Origin: Psoroptes ovis
Taxonomy: Eukaryota; Arthropoda; Arachnida; Sarcoptiformes; Psoroptidae
Direction: 5' to 3'
DNA length: 64,000 nucleotides
Assembly (NCBI GenBank): GCA_002943765.1
Contig: PQWQ01000001.1
Coordinates: 4,003,501-4,067,500 of the forward strand
The notes under the pieces are model-generated. The model made no database searches. It was not told the origin of the DNA and saw only the letters and a program-made list of their open reading frames with translations. Below are positions 25,322 to 35,819 of the stretch, one piece after another. Position 1 is the stretch's first letter, and every line of letters begins with the position of its first letter. A program made the translations under genes and the position numbers.

Positions 25322-27323
25322 TGTTTTAATTATTTAAATCAATTAATTGATCGATTTTTCAATTAAATTTCAATTAGATGAGCAACGAACATTAAGCGAT
25401 GAGTGTTTCAATGAGATTTCAATGAAATTTCATTGAAAAAATAAAGACTCAATTAGAATAAAATCACAAATTAAATTTTTTCAATTATTTAATCTAATTC
25501 GAGCTACAATTTATTTGAATATTATCGTTTAAATTTTTAATGAAATTTATAATTGATCACTGAAAATTAATCAATTTGTCGATCTGTATCAATATATATC
25601 ATCATAAAAGATTAATTATCATAATTAAAATTCAATTCGAATCACCCATACACAGCAACACCAACACCAACACATTATGATTTGCATAGAAAAATTGAAT
25701 ATTGAATATTTAATATTGATTGAACTTTTGATCAAAAAATTTTTCCAATTTTCGCTTTTCGGTTGGCTGATTGCTGATCTCGTTGGCTTTTCTTTATTCA
25801 TTAATGAAAATTATCAAAAATTATACATGAATTCCAAATGTATAAAATGAATATGAATATGAATTATCAGACTTTAACAACAACACAAGCAATGATAATA
25901 ATAAGATAATTATATGAACCCAAAAACAACAACAAAATCAAATGAATTTCAATGTGAAAGTTTCAAGAATCATCAATAATATTTCATGAATAAATGATGA
26001 TAATAAATAATAATGAAGTAATGCCAAAAGACCAAATGATGATGATGTAGACGAAGAAGAAACGAATAGAAAAATTCTTGTCATATAGAAATGCAGAGAA
26101 TTCAAAGAAATGAATGATTCGATGAATAAATGATTTTGAAAGTTTTTCATTTCATACACAGAATCATTCATTCATTCATTCATCAATTCTCACACCATTT
26201 TATTCATTCATTTTTTCTTCACTTCACCAAGATCGACAACAACGATAATAGCAATACGCATAAATGGCACATTAAGTATCGTCGTTATGATAAGCATTAT
26301 TCACTTGGCATCCTTGGTACACATTCGGCTATAATAATAACTTTGGTAGTGTTGCAAATAACGAAATGCCAAAAAAATTGATATATTCATCATCAGCACC
26401 GAATTCTGAGTAATAAACAACAACAACAACAAAATAAAATAGCATCGAAACTGAAATTCCAGATCCAACAATTTCAAGACATTTTATGGCACATACTTAT
26501 GGATCATGTGTATTTTACACCATTTACATTACACATTCGTGTACTCTATTCGATGTACTTCGATGTACGTACAAACACACATCATTATTTCTATTAATTT
26601 TATTTCAAATATACTGATGTTTAAGCCAACTTTAACCACTCAAACAAATGATGATGATGATGATGATGAATTTTATATATCTTTATAGATTCTCCGAATT
26701 ATTTGTGTCAAAATTCATATTGGCCCGAAAAAAATATCAAAATTCTGCTGCTAGAATTTTTCCCTTCATTTTGTCGTTTTCCAATGTCCAATTTCCAAGA
26801 TTACAACATCCAACATTGATTTGTTCCAATTTATTTTCTTTTTCGGATGCTCTAAATGTATCCAATTTCTAAATGTAAAAATGAAATGAATTTCTGTGAT
26901 TCATTTTGATCAAACGAAAAAAAAATAATTCTCTCATTGAACCGAATCCTTTATCAATTATCATTTTTTTGTTTTGTTGTTTCTTGATGAGTATTGTTTT
27001 GCCAATTGTGTTCATTTCCCCATTTATGCTTATCATTATGATGGCATGAACATACAGTGAATAGTGAAATGATTGATTACATAGCCATTTTTTTTTGTTT
27101 ATTTTCATTTAATCGATCCAAGGCTATCGTTTTGAATGTATGTAAACAAATATAAGAACATAATTCCGTTTCCGTTTTGGGAATATTTATTTATAAAATA
27201 TAAGAATAGTTTTTAATGTAAAAAAATTAATAGAATTTTGAAAAAATTTGAGTGGAATTTTTTGGCTTTTTATGAATGATTTGTGGATTTTAAAATCATT
27301 CTTCATCATTATTTCCGATTGAT
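25322..27323. other. intergenic 2 kb, GABA receptor promoter side and AUH 3' flank
   Basis: No coding frame of quality. The region is AT-rich with short cat/tca runs (26150-26220) and a (gat)n stretch at 26646-26668 that generate spurious His/Ser or Asp/Met ORFs. The left edge should hold the promoter of the minus-strand GABA receptor gene. Confidence 0.5.
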
Positions 27324-28404
27324 CTATTCACCCTTATAATTTGGTGGCCTTTTCTCTTGAAATGCTTGCAAACCTTCCAATCGATCTTTGGTAACAACAC
27401 ATTGTTGATAACAAGCACCTTCTATGGCTAAGCCTGAATTGATGTCGACTTCAACACCACGATTTATGGCCATTTTTGCTGCTTTAAGGGCAACTGGTCC
27501 AGTTTTTAGCATTTCCTCAGCTAATGCTACAGATCGTTGATAAGCAGCATCATTCGCTTCGTTTTGTGCAACACAATAATTGACCATACCATATTGATAT
27601 GCTTGCTGACCATCAATTATTCGTCCAGTGAAAATTAGCTCTTTGGCAATGTGTACAGGTATAATCCGCGGTAAACGCTGTGTACCACCTATGTAGAAAA
27701 TAATAATGAACATTGATCATTCTCTTAGATTGAATAACATACCGGCTCCAGGTATTATGGCTAGTTTTGTTTCAACCAAGCCTAATTTAGCATTCATCGA
27801 TGCGATTCGTATATCAGCAGCAAGTGCATATTCTAAACCACCGCCTAATGCTGCACCATCTATTGCTGCTATTGTTGGATGTGGAAAATCAGCAATAGCT
27901 GTAGAAACTGAGCGTAATTTTGAAACAAATAATGGTATTTCTTTGATATGCATTGATGCACGCTCTTTCAAATCGGCACCGGCACAAAATACACCAGGCA
28001 CCACTGAACGAATGATGAGCACTCTTATTTCTTCATCTTTAGCCAATTGATATATACTATTGTTCAAAGCACGAACTAATGATTTACTCAATGAATTAGC
28101 TGCTTTAGGCCGATTTAATGATAGAACCTTTAATTGTATGAATAAACATAATCTTAAAATCAGAAAAAATTAAAAAACATTGTATACATACAACAATGCC
28201 TGAATGTTCACCGGAAAGACGACTCATAAATACTTCATCATCACGTTGTGATGTAAATGATGATGCTATTATATTTCGATTCAATGTTTTCAACACTCCA
28301 CAATCAACATTATTGCTATTTAATTTCATTAATAGACTTTTAGTGCCATTAGAATAATGATAATTATTCAATTGTTTCAAAGAGAATTTCAATAAATGTC
28401 TCAT
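27324..28404 (-). CDS. AUH: methylglutaconyl-CoA hydratase, mitochondrial (AUH)
   Basis: Three exons: 28192-28404, 27743-28127, 27324-27688, giving 320 residues (human 339). It catalyses hydration of 3-methylglutaconyl-CoA to HMG-CoA in leucine degradation, and the family member also binds AU-rich RNA. The N terminus is basic and hydroxylated without acidic residues, as expected for a mitochondrial presequence. The crotonase fold is clear: FCAGADLKERA (oxyanion/CoA loop), IAAIDGAALGGGLEYALAADIRIA (second oxyanion Gly), GLVETKLAIIPGAGGTQRLPR (catalytic Glu region, split by intron 2), and a C terminus EKRPPNYKGE as in AUH. Splice sites are all GT-AG. Confidence 0.95.
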
Positions 28405-29077
28405 GATTGATTGTCTTAGGAGTTGATTTACTGATGCTTAAAAATTCAATGCTTAATTAAAAATCTTGATTTAAAGACGTCAAGTCACTCAAACTTATGA
28501 TTTTTTTTATCGAAGAATAAGCAAAATCTTAAAAACCTGAAAAATGTGTTTTTTTGATTTTTGTTTTTGTTTATCTGCACTGAAAAAATCGGGGGGTAAT
28601 TTTTATGATTTTTTCCCCCATTTTGTTGGCGAAGCAAAGGCAAATTTTTTATTTTTGGTCCTACTACAAAAAAAGGTGTCAACAAATCGAAAATTTTAAA
28701 AATTTTGTTGCCGCGAAAACAAATGGGTGGAGTTTAGCACTATTTCTACCTATCAAGGATAACACAACTAAGTTAAATTTTTTAATTTAAAAATTAATAA
28801 TTTTCAAATTAATTCAAATTAATTAATAATTGTTTAATTTATTTAATCATCTGGTTTGATAATTTAAAAGTAATTTGAGAAGCGAAAATATCTTTGAAAA
28901 GACATAAAAGTTGGATAATTGAATAAACATTTATATTGTCCAATAATTTAATAATTAGTCTGATTAATCATTCGTCTGAGCCTCGGTAAATGGGAGAAAG
29001 GCTTAGGATTCGTATGGGAAAACAAATTTTTTTCAGAATGTTTTAAGTAATTCGATGAAAATTGATTTGATTCAAAA
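28405..29077. other. intergenic, left edge of the accessory block
   Basis: Very AT-rich with blocks of ttaattaattt around 28780-28850 and a G6/C5 pair around 28591-28619. This is where a left boundary of any composite element would have to lie. I looked for terminal inverted repeats against the sequence after 35090 and found none by eye. Confidence 0.4.
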
Positions 29078-29569
29078 TCAGCCGGATTTCAATCCTTTCA
29101 TTAAATTACGGACCAACTTGGGCCACCGTGAATTAGATTTGGGTCGAGGAATGCTTTGCAATGTCGGTGTTTCTTTTTTTTCAACGAGAAGTTTTTTGAA
29201 TGATTGTTCATCTGGTCGTTGCAATAGTCTTCGTTGAAGGTGTTGTGGCAACGATACGACAAATAAATCTAAATTTTTAGTCATTTTATGGAAAATGCGA
29301 TTAATTTCGCAGTATTTCTGATGATTTTCTTCACTAATAAGACATTCATAGTCAAGACGTACGAATTTTTCTATGAAAAATTCTATCATGTCGGACACTA
29401 GTGAGTCGTATAGACGGTAGGCAGTTTTTAGCTCGTAATATGAATTGATAATCTTAGACAATTTAAAATTGGGGTTCAGCAGCATGTTCCAAATTTCATC
29501 GATTGATTTTTCCAATTCATCTCGTTTTTGGATAAGTTTTATTAATTTTTTCTCGAATTCTATCTTCAT
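29078..29569 (-). CDS. orphan helical ORF, 163 codons, downstream of the envelope-like gene
   Basis: An uninterrupted frame starting with a true ATG. The first 110 residues are predicted-helical and charged (EKKLIKLIQKRDELEKSIDE), with a heptad-like pattern. The last 40 are basic with many Pro/Arg/Lys (PRPKSNSRWPKLVRNLMKG). No Cys motif, signal peptide or membrane segment. Base composition resembles the envelope-like gene beside it more than the surrounding AT-rich DNA. It follows that gene on the same strand after about 195 bp. A loose resemblance to N-terminal helical segments of retroelement Gag proteins is possible but not demonstrable here. Function unknown. Confidence 0.45.
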   Translation of the reverse strand: MKIEFEKKLIKLIQKRDELEKSIDEIWNMLLNPNFKLSKIINSYYELKTAYRLYDSLVSDMIEFFIEKFVRLDYECLISEENHQKYCEINRIFHKMTKNLDLFVVSLPQHLQRRLLQRPDEQSFKKLLVEKKETPTLQSIPRPKSNSRWPKLVRNLMKGLKSG

Positions 29570-29764
29570 TTCAATAATCGATTAAAATTTTTTCAAATAC
29601 CCTGCTAAAATAATAATGATGATAATTAGGATTATAAGGCTATTTTAATGAGTCATCGAATCATATTATTAAAAAATATTTCAAGAATGATTTAATTAAT
29701 CTATGAATAAACGTGAAGAATATAATAATATATTAATTACAAGTTTAATGAATTGAAAAAAAAT

Positions 29765-31382
29765 TCATGTTGGATCGCTTATTTTCCCATTTTTCAGAGA
29801 ATTTTTCAATGTTGTAAGCTTCTTTCTGGTGGATGAATATAACGAAAGAACACAAAATAATACCATCACAATCAAACTAGTGATTGGTATGAAAAACCAC
29901 CAAAATAATTTTTCGTTTTTTTTCTGGTTTCCTTGGATCTGTTCTATGTCTTGCAGCAAAATCTCGAGGCTTTTACCACTCGAGAAATAATTCTCGAGCC
30001 CTCCAAAGAGATTTTGGCTAATATGCATATTTTCGTACAGATCCAATTGATGGTTACCAAATCTTCGGTGGTATTCGGCCTTATGATGATAATCGCCGAC
30101 TTTGAATTCTTTTTTAATTGGCAACTTGTAAATTTTGTTTTCACAAGTGCTTGTTCGATTATCTATAGTTATATTCTGGTTATAACAATAGAAAAATACG
30201 GATCTATCGTTGAAATGGAATTGAAGATCCTCTCTTGCCAGATTTTCGTCTTTATCGCAATCTTTTTTGGCCCATAAACTTTCACTAGGATCACTTGCGT
30301 CACAATCGTTTGGTTTATTGATCAAAAAACTTTGCGAAGGACGACCATGATTCGGATGTATTCGCAACTTTCTGACGCAATCCTTTTGTTCATTATAAAG
30401 CATGAACCTTGGCCCAACATATTCATATTTACAGAGCTCATTGCCATGGTTTTGATACAATGAGAATGGATGACTTTCATAAATCACCAAATCTCTGTAA
30501 ATTCGAGGCACCACGAATTCCAATACTAAATATGATTGCGAATAAACCATACAACCAATGAAATCCCACTGTTCGTAATTTTCATCCGAATGAAACAAGT
30601 TGGGAAACAGTAACGTCAATTCAAATGGAACATGCGATTTTTTTTGCACTTGAGAAAAATTTTCGCAGATTTTGGTTGATTATCAATAATTTGGGATTCA
30701 AAACAGTGCTCATCACCAAATCTTGCATGATATTTTCTATCAGTTTATTGTTTTTTTGTTGCGATTCGGTCAAGTTGTTCAATATGACCGTGAATTTTTC
30801 CAACATAACTCTTTGATTTCGCAATAATGCATTCATTTGTTCACTTTGTTTGACTTGATTTGTTTGCAATTTGTTTATTCTAAAATGCTGAATCCATTGT
30901 GCGATAAAACCAATAACACTTTGTCCTACGTGAACAATTTTATCATAATTATCGAACAAAAATTTTGCGCCCTGTAATATTATTCCGACGCTCCGTTTTT
31001 CAATGCGATTTTTCGGGGGGACAAAGATATCTTTGATGGACTCGTTGGTTTTCGGACAATTTCCGAATATCGGGTTCAGCACCAATTCCTCATATCTTGA
31101 TTCACAATCGAGTTTTGTATTATTTTGTTTTAATATTGAGCAAGGACTTATTAATTTAATAACATCATAAGTGTTGATTAAGTCTTCCGCAATCGTATGT
31201 CTGGTACGCTCCCAGACTATTAGATCCGCTGTGGCTATACCAGATATTGCATTGACTGCTCCAATATGCGATGTGATTATAATTATCAAAAAAACCAATT
31301 TGAGAATTCCGTTCATGGTGCCATTATGAATAACTTTCTCCGATTCTTGGAGTCTTGTACTAAGGGTTTCAACTTTGCTCAT
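29765..31382 (-). pseudogene. endogenous viral envelope-like class I fusion protein gene (baculovirus F / errantivirus Env type), frame-disrupted
   Basis: Two overlapping minus-strand frames (30621-31382 and 29765-30649) together cover about 540 codons. The first has an N-terminal hydrophobic signal (residues 23-45), paired Cys, N-glycosylation sites, a furin-type site R-I-E-K-R at 126-130, then a hydrophobic SVGIILQGAKFLF segment resembling a fusion peptide and a Gln/Asn-rich coiled coil. The second has further Cys and N-x-T/S sites, and a membrane anchor near its end (FWWFFIPITSLIVMVLFCVL) with a basic tail. This order matches arthropod retroelement and baculoviral F-type envelope proteins. 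The frames change at an A8 homopolymer (plus-strand T run 30638-30645), from a sequencing slip, a mutation or frameshifting. No gag or pol lies beside it. A TATA-like ttttata (plus) is at 31601-31607. Family assignment is by architecture only. Confidence 0.68.
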
Positions 31383-31637
31383 TTTGTCTACAATAATATC
31401 ATGGAATAAAACGATGTTCTACTTACAATACACAATGAATTACTTACAATAAGATAAAAATTTATTCGCCACGAATATGCTTGACTTGAAACACAAAAAT
31501 ATATTTTTTTCAAAACTAAGAAAATTCACTTTAAAATTTTAAAATTTATTTCGAAATCTTATCATAAAATAATGATGATGATTGAAAATTTGTGTTGTGT
31601 TTTTATATTAGACTACAGAAACTATGATTAAAATGAT

Positions 31638-32060
31638 TTTCTTGAATCAATAAGATGCATTCTAAATCAATACGAATAACTTGCAATATTATTATCACTA
31701 ATAATAATATGCAGATGAGTAATACAATAAATATTAATTGATCTTTGGATACGACCACCCTTTAGTATTGATTGATCTTTGACATATGTTGAATCGTCCA
31801 GTATAATTGAATCATCATAAGACAAAATCACACCAAATACAAAATATTTTCTTAATTAAATCAATAAATCTGCAGATGAGTAATACAATAAATATTAATT
31901 GATCTTTGGATACGACCACCCTTTAGTATTGATTGATCTTTGACCATATGTTGAATCGTCCAGTAAAATTGAATCATCATAAGACAAAATCACACCAAAT
32001 ACAAAATATTTTCTTAATTAAATCAATAAAATGCATTCTAAATCAATATCAATAACTCGC
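31638..32060. repeat. tandem/direct repeats between envelope-like and transposase genes
   Basis: A roughly 160 bp unit beginning gcagatgagtaatacaataa occurs twice in tandem, at 31711-31868 and 31872-32030, almost identical (one inserted c and a few changes). A second shorter unit built on gcattctaaatcaata flanks the pair at 31638-31683 and 32011-32060, giving an A-B-B-A order with all copies direct. High identity indicates recent duplication. The repeats lie between the two divergent TATA boxes (31601-31607 minus; 32115-32122 plus) and could be shared regulatory repeats. Confidence 0.85.
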
Positions 32061-32114
32061 TATATCATTTTCGTTTCGTAGCTTGGTAATATTAAATGAT
32101 TTTTCTGCCAAGAA

Positions 32115-32122
32115 TATAAATA
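32115..32122 (+). promoter_or_regulatory. TATA box of the transposase-like gene
   Basis: TATAAATA, 129 bp upstream of the start codon at 32251. It is the clearest core promoter element of this gene and lies just after the tandem repeats. Confidence 0.6.
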
Positions 32123-32250
32123 GGCAACATATTTTGTTTTAGACCACAAACCGAATTTTCAATTCATAGTTTCTTTATCTATTTTTCAAAATTATAATTA
32201 TTTTTATCTTAAATTTCTTCGAATTTTCTTCAATTGGTTTTCTGTGAAAA

Positions 32251-35088
32251 ATGTATTCTGAAAGTAAGCTTATTTTAAAATATGTAATCTTGATATCAAA
32301 TTTTCAATTTTTCAGAGAACAGAGCTATAAGAGCAGCCAAACATGCTATGGATAATGTAATTGGGGACATAGAGTATGGGCTTGAGGACAAATCGATAAT
32401 GGGTACATTTTCTATTATGGTAAAAAGGTTTGAAAATATTTATCAAACCTATGGTCCCTTCGGTATTGATCTTGAAAAACTTGATCGGATACTGCAAAAA
32501 ATAACCGAAATATGCGATAAAAATCCTAATATTGAAAAAGATTTATTGGACAAAGCACGAAATTTGCGTGCAAATTTGAAGCCGAGAAATAAACAAAGGA
32601 GTTTCAATCATGATCATCCAGTTATGATAATGCATGATCAATTAAAAGTCAAAGGCCATTCTGTCATTTGCTGCGGAAACACATACAGAAATCAAACATC
32701 AATGATGAGACATATCACAAAAAAACATCCTGATGTTATTGTTGATCCACCAACTGAAGAATCAATGCCAGAGGAAGAAATTCCTATGGAAGAGTCGATG
32801 CCGCAGCAAGAAATTCCTACGGAAGAAACATTGCCAGAGCAAGAAATTCCTATAGAAGAATCCCTTCCACATTCACCAATAAGATTGCCTCCAAGTTCGC
32901 CTTCTTCGTCTAATTTTCCACCAACGGGCGCTTCGTCATCTAATACACAGATTCCACAATTTAGCGAAGAAGATTGGGAAAATGAAAGTTTAGTATCGGT
33001 CGATTCGATCATTGAAGAGGATCCTCAATATGAACAGTATCCTTATGATGAAGTGGATCCTCAAGATGAAATTGATCTGCTAAATGCGATGATCCAAACG
33101 GACTCGTGTCCGTTTTTGTCTAATGTTAGAGAAGAATTATCAGATAATGATTATGAAACTTTCAAGACACTAGCACGATCCGTTGTGAAAGGCAGAGCTT
33201 ATCGTAGTGTGACATTGGTCGCATGCATTGATCTCCTGGAGCCTTTCGTCATGCAATTACAAAACCAATCATTGCGGAGATTTATGACCAGATTGATCAA
33301 GTCCGATTATCTTCAAGGGCAGTTTATCAAAACAATCCCAAATTTCATTGTCCCGGTTGAATACAAATTCGAAAGAACTCACAAGAAATTTTATTACATC
33401 CCAATAAAATCGATCCTTGTGAACTACGTTTTGAACGATGAACTTGTCCAAATTATTGATAACGAAAATAATACAAATTGCTCGAAGTATGTTTGTGAGA
33501 ATAGTTTTACCAAAAAACTTAGACTCATAATCTATGCAGACGAATTCGTCATGACGATTCCGATGCAAGAATCGAGCAACTACAACAAAGTTTACGTATT
33601 ATATTTGGACATTGACAATCATCGTGTAATGAAGACTAAACGAAAGTACATCAATCTTTTCATGATATGGCGTTCAGTCGACATGAAAGAATCCGGAATG
33701 TCGTGGAAAGATTTGATGAAACCGGTGACTGAAGATATTAAGGACTTGATGCGAAATGGTATTGAGTTCCGCAAAAGGATAATTCCAGTTTGTCTATCGC
33801 ATATTTTGGGCACGTAATTTTGCTTGTTGAATATAACTTTATTTATAATTTTTGATTTAATTCGATGTTCCAGGCGACAACTTAGCGATAGCGGAGCTTC
33901 TAGGATTCAAACGGTCTTTTGGACCCGCATTTACTTGCAGGTATTGCGGGAAAAATAGATCAAACATCAATGAATTGGAAAACGTAAATTTGGCCATAAA
34001 AAAGAACTTGACGGAATATGAATCGGTAGTGATACAGGTGAAATTTGACGAAAGATACAAAGGTATTTGGGGAATGAAAGATCATTCTGCTTTTCATTCA
34101 CTAAGAATCAATGCCTTTCAAATTTCACCGCCTGACTGGTTTCACGATGTGGCAGAAGGTATGTTTCAGTTAAAAGGCATGAATTAAATAACCGATAATG
34201 ATTTGTCAATTTTTAATAGGTGCTATTACCAAAATAATGGAGCACACGATTTTAGGTGTCAGACAGTCTATCGGTGAAAAGGAAATGAGAAGAAGGCTGG
34301 ACTCTATCAAAATGGTCAACGGACCGATTCGGATCGACCCGAAAAGAATTCAAGTCCGAGGGAAGGGAATGCAAAAGCTGGAATTGGCAACTCGGTTCAT
34401 CGAAATGTTTCCGACGACGATCATGCGAAATCGCGACGATTTTGAAATATATATACTTTTGAGAAAATTTATATATTTATCAGCTTCGTTTTCGTTGAAG
34501 GAAACAGATTTGGAAGAACTGAGGTATACGATCAGTTTTTTGACCCAGAAGTGTGTAGAGAATGGGCTGATGATACCTAAAATTCACTTCATGTCACATT
34601 ATGCTGATATGATCCAATTTTATGGCCCCCTGCGAAGATATAGCACGGAGAAATATGAACGGAAACATTCATATTTGAAACAGCTTCTGATCACATCCCG
34701 GAATCACAAGAATCTCCCCTACTCGGTGTCCAAAAAACACCAAATATCGCAGCTCTTTCTAGACGATGAAGAGGGTCTAGCGACAGTAGGAGGAAATATT
34801 CATCTACCAGCAAACCATTACCCGTTTCGTCTAGATTTTAGTATTGTTCGTGCAGTTTTGAATGATGAGGGCAAATTTCTGGAGCCTATGGAATTTTCAA
34901 AACAAGATGGACATATTAAAGTCTCGGGGTTGCTATGGTCGGTGGAACAGCGTGATCGGGATTTGAATGCTCACCGTGTTAAATTGGATAAGCAGGCGTT
35001 TACGATTGATTTGAATGAATTATCTCACAATAATTCATTCATATTCAAGTATGACAATTCAGTGATGGTGAATCACACCATCAAATAG
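32251..35088 (+). CDS. transposase-like protein, Tnp2/CACTA-related, with C2H2 finger
   Basis: Four exons: 32251-32263, 32316-33809, 33874-34158, 34220-35088. They encode 886 residues without stops. Exon 1 encodes only M-Y-S-E plus one base. Residues 123-142 form a C2H2-like finger (CC-x12-H-x4-H). It is followed by three 11-residue acidic repeats (MPEEEIPMEES type, about 155-188) and Ser/Pro and acidic linkers. The core has ADEFVM, then SHILGDNLAIAELLGF (split by intron 2), then CRYCGK, WGMKDHSAFHSL, PPDWFHDVAEGAITK, HFMSHYADMIQFYGPLRRYSTEKYERKHSY. These match a widespread animal transposase-derived family related to plant/animal Tnp2 (EnSpm/CACTA) transposases. Candidate acidic triad: Asp of ADE, Asp of GDN, Glu of YERKH. 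Intron 2 only works as GC-AG. GC content is higher than its neighbours. Intact frame suggests recent activity or domestication. Confidence 0.8.
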
Positions 35089-35800
35089 AATTTCCTTTTG
35101 TGGAATTTTTCGGTTGGTTTTCGGTCCCGATTGGTTTTTTAAATTCATTTAATTATTTTAATTGTTTAAATTATTAAGATGTATATTCATTGTTGTTTTA
35201 ATCTTTATAATTTATAATCACTGTTTTTATTATAATCTATAATAATCATCGTTTTAATAATAAACTTCATATTTATAATGAATCGATTGATTATCCGAAT
35301 TTATGTATGAAATTCCGAATGAATTTGATTTAATGTTAAATGGAGAAACCATAAATTTTTTGAGAGAGCTCATCATCAAATTTCGATTGATCATCGGTTA
35401 CATTGTGAACGATTTCCCGAATCACACAACTATTTTCAAAAGTCTTCCTCTATTGAAATTAAAAATAGATTAATTAAATTAAATTAATCAAAGATTGATT
35501 AATTTTGCAGATATTTAAAAAAAATAATTTGAATTTTTGAAAATTCAAATTTTTGAAAATTCTCAAGACTATTCGTAAAGGACGTATGCCCAAAAAACCG
35601 CTCAAAATTCGATCAACGTGTTTTTGATGATAAATTGTGTTTTTCGTTGAAATTTAATTGAATTTTATGATTAAATTTAATTAATTTTATATCAAATTAT
35701 TCACAATTAACTCATTTAATTAGTTGAAAAGAGCTGCGTTAATCATAATGCAATCTTTGACGCTATGTGAACATATTTGCCCAATCATCATAATTGGTTA
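35089..35800. other. 3' flank of the transposase-like gene
   Basis: AT-rich. Polyadenylation-like aataaa occurs at about 35258-35265 after the stop. A self-complementary stretch aaaattcaaatttttgaaaattc lies near 35530-35560. No open frame. The right edge of a composite element would be expected here but no inverted repeat was found. Confidence 0.4.
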
Positions 35801-35819
35801 AGTTGATTGTCAATTTTAT

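Noticed and set aside
26130..26872. Overlapping plus-strand ORFs of 60-83 codons rich in His, Ser, Ile
   Set aside because: Composed of cat/tca and gat repeats; reading frames interrupted and without any protein character.
31638..32060. CRISPR-like or LTR interpretation of the direct repeats
   Set aside because: Eukaryotic context, only two copies of each unit, no spacers, and no LTR signals (no primer-binding site or polypurine tract recognised).
32692..33012. 106-codon minus-strand ORF with Gly/Ser/Cys repeats
   Set aside because: Antisense of the acidic 11-residue repeats in the transposase-like protein.
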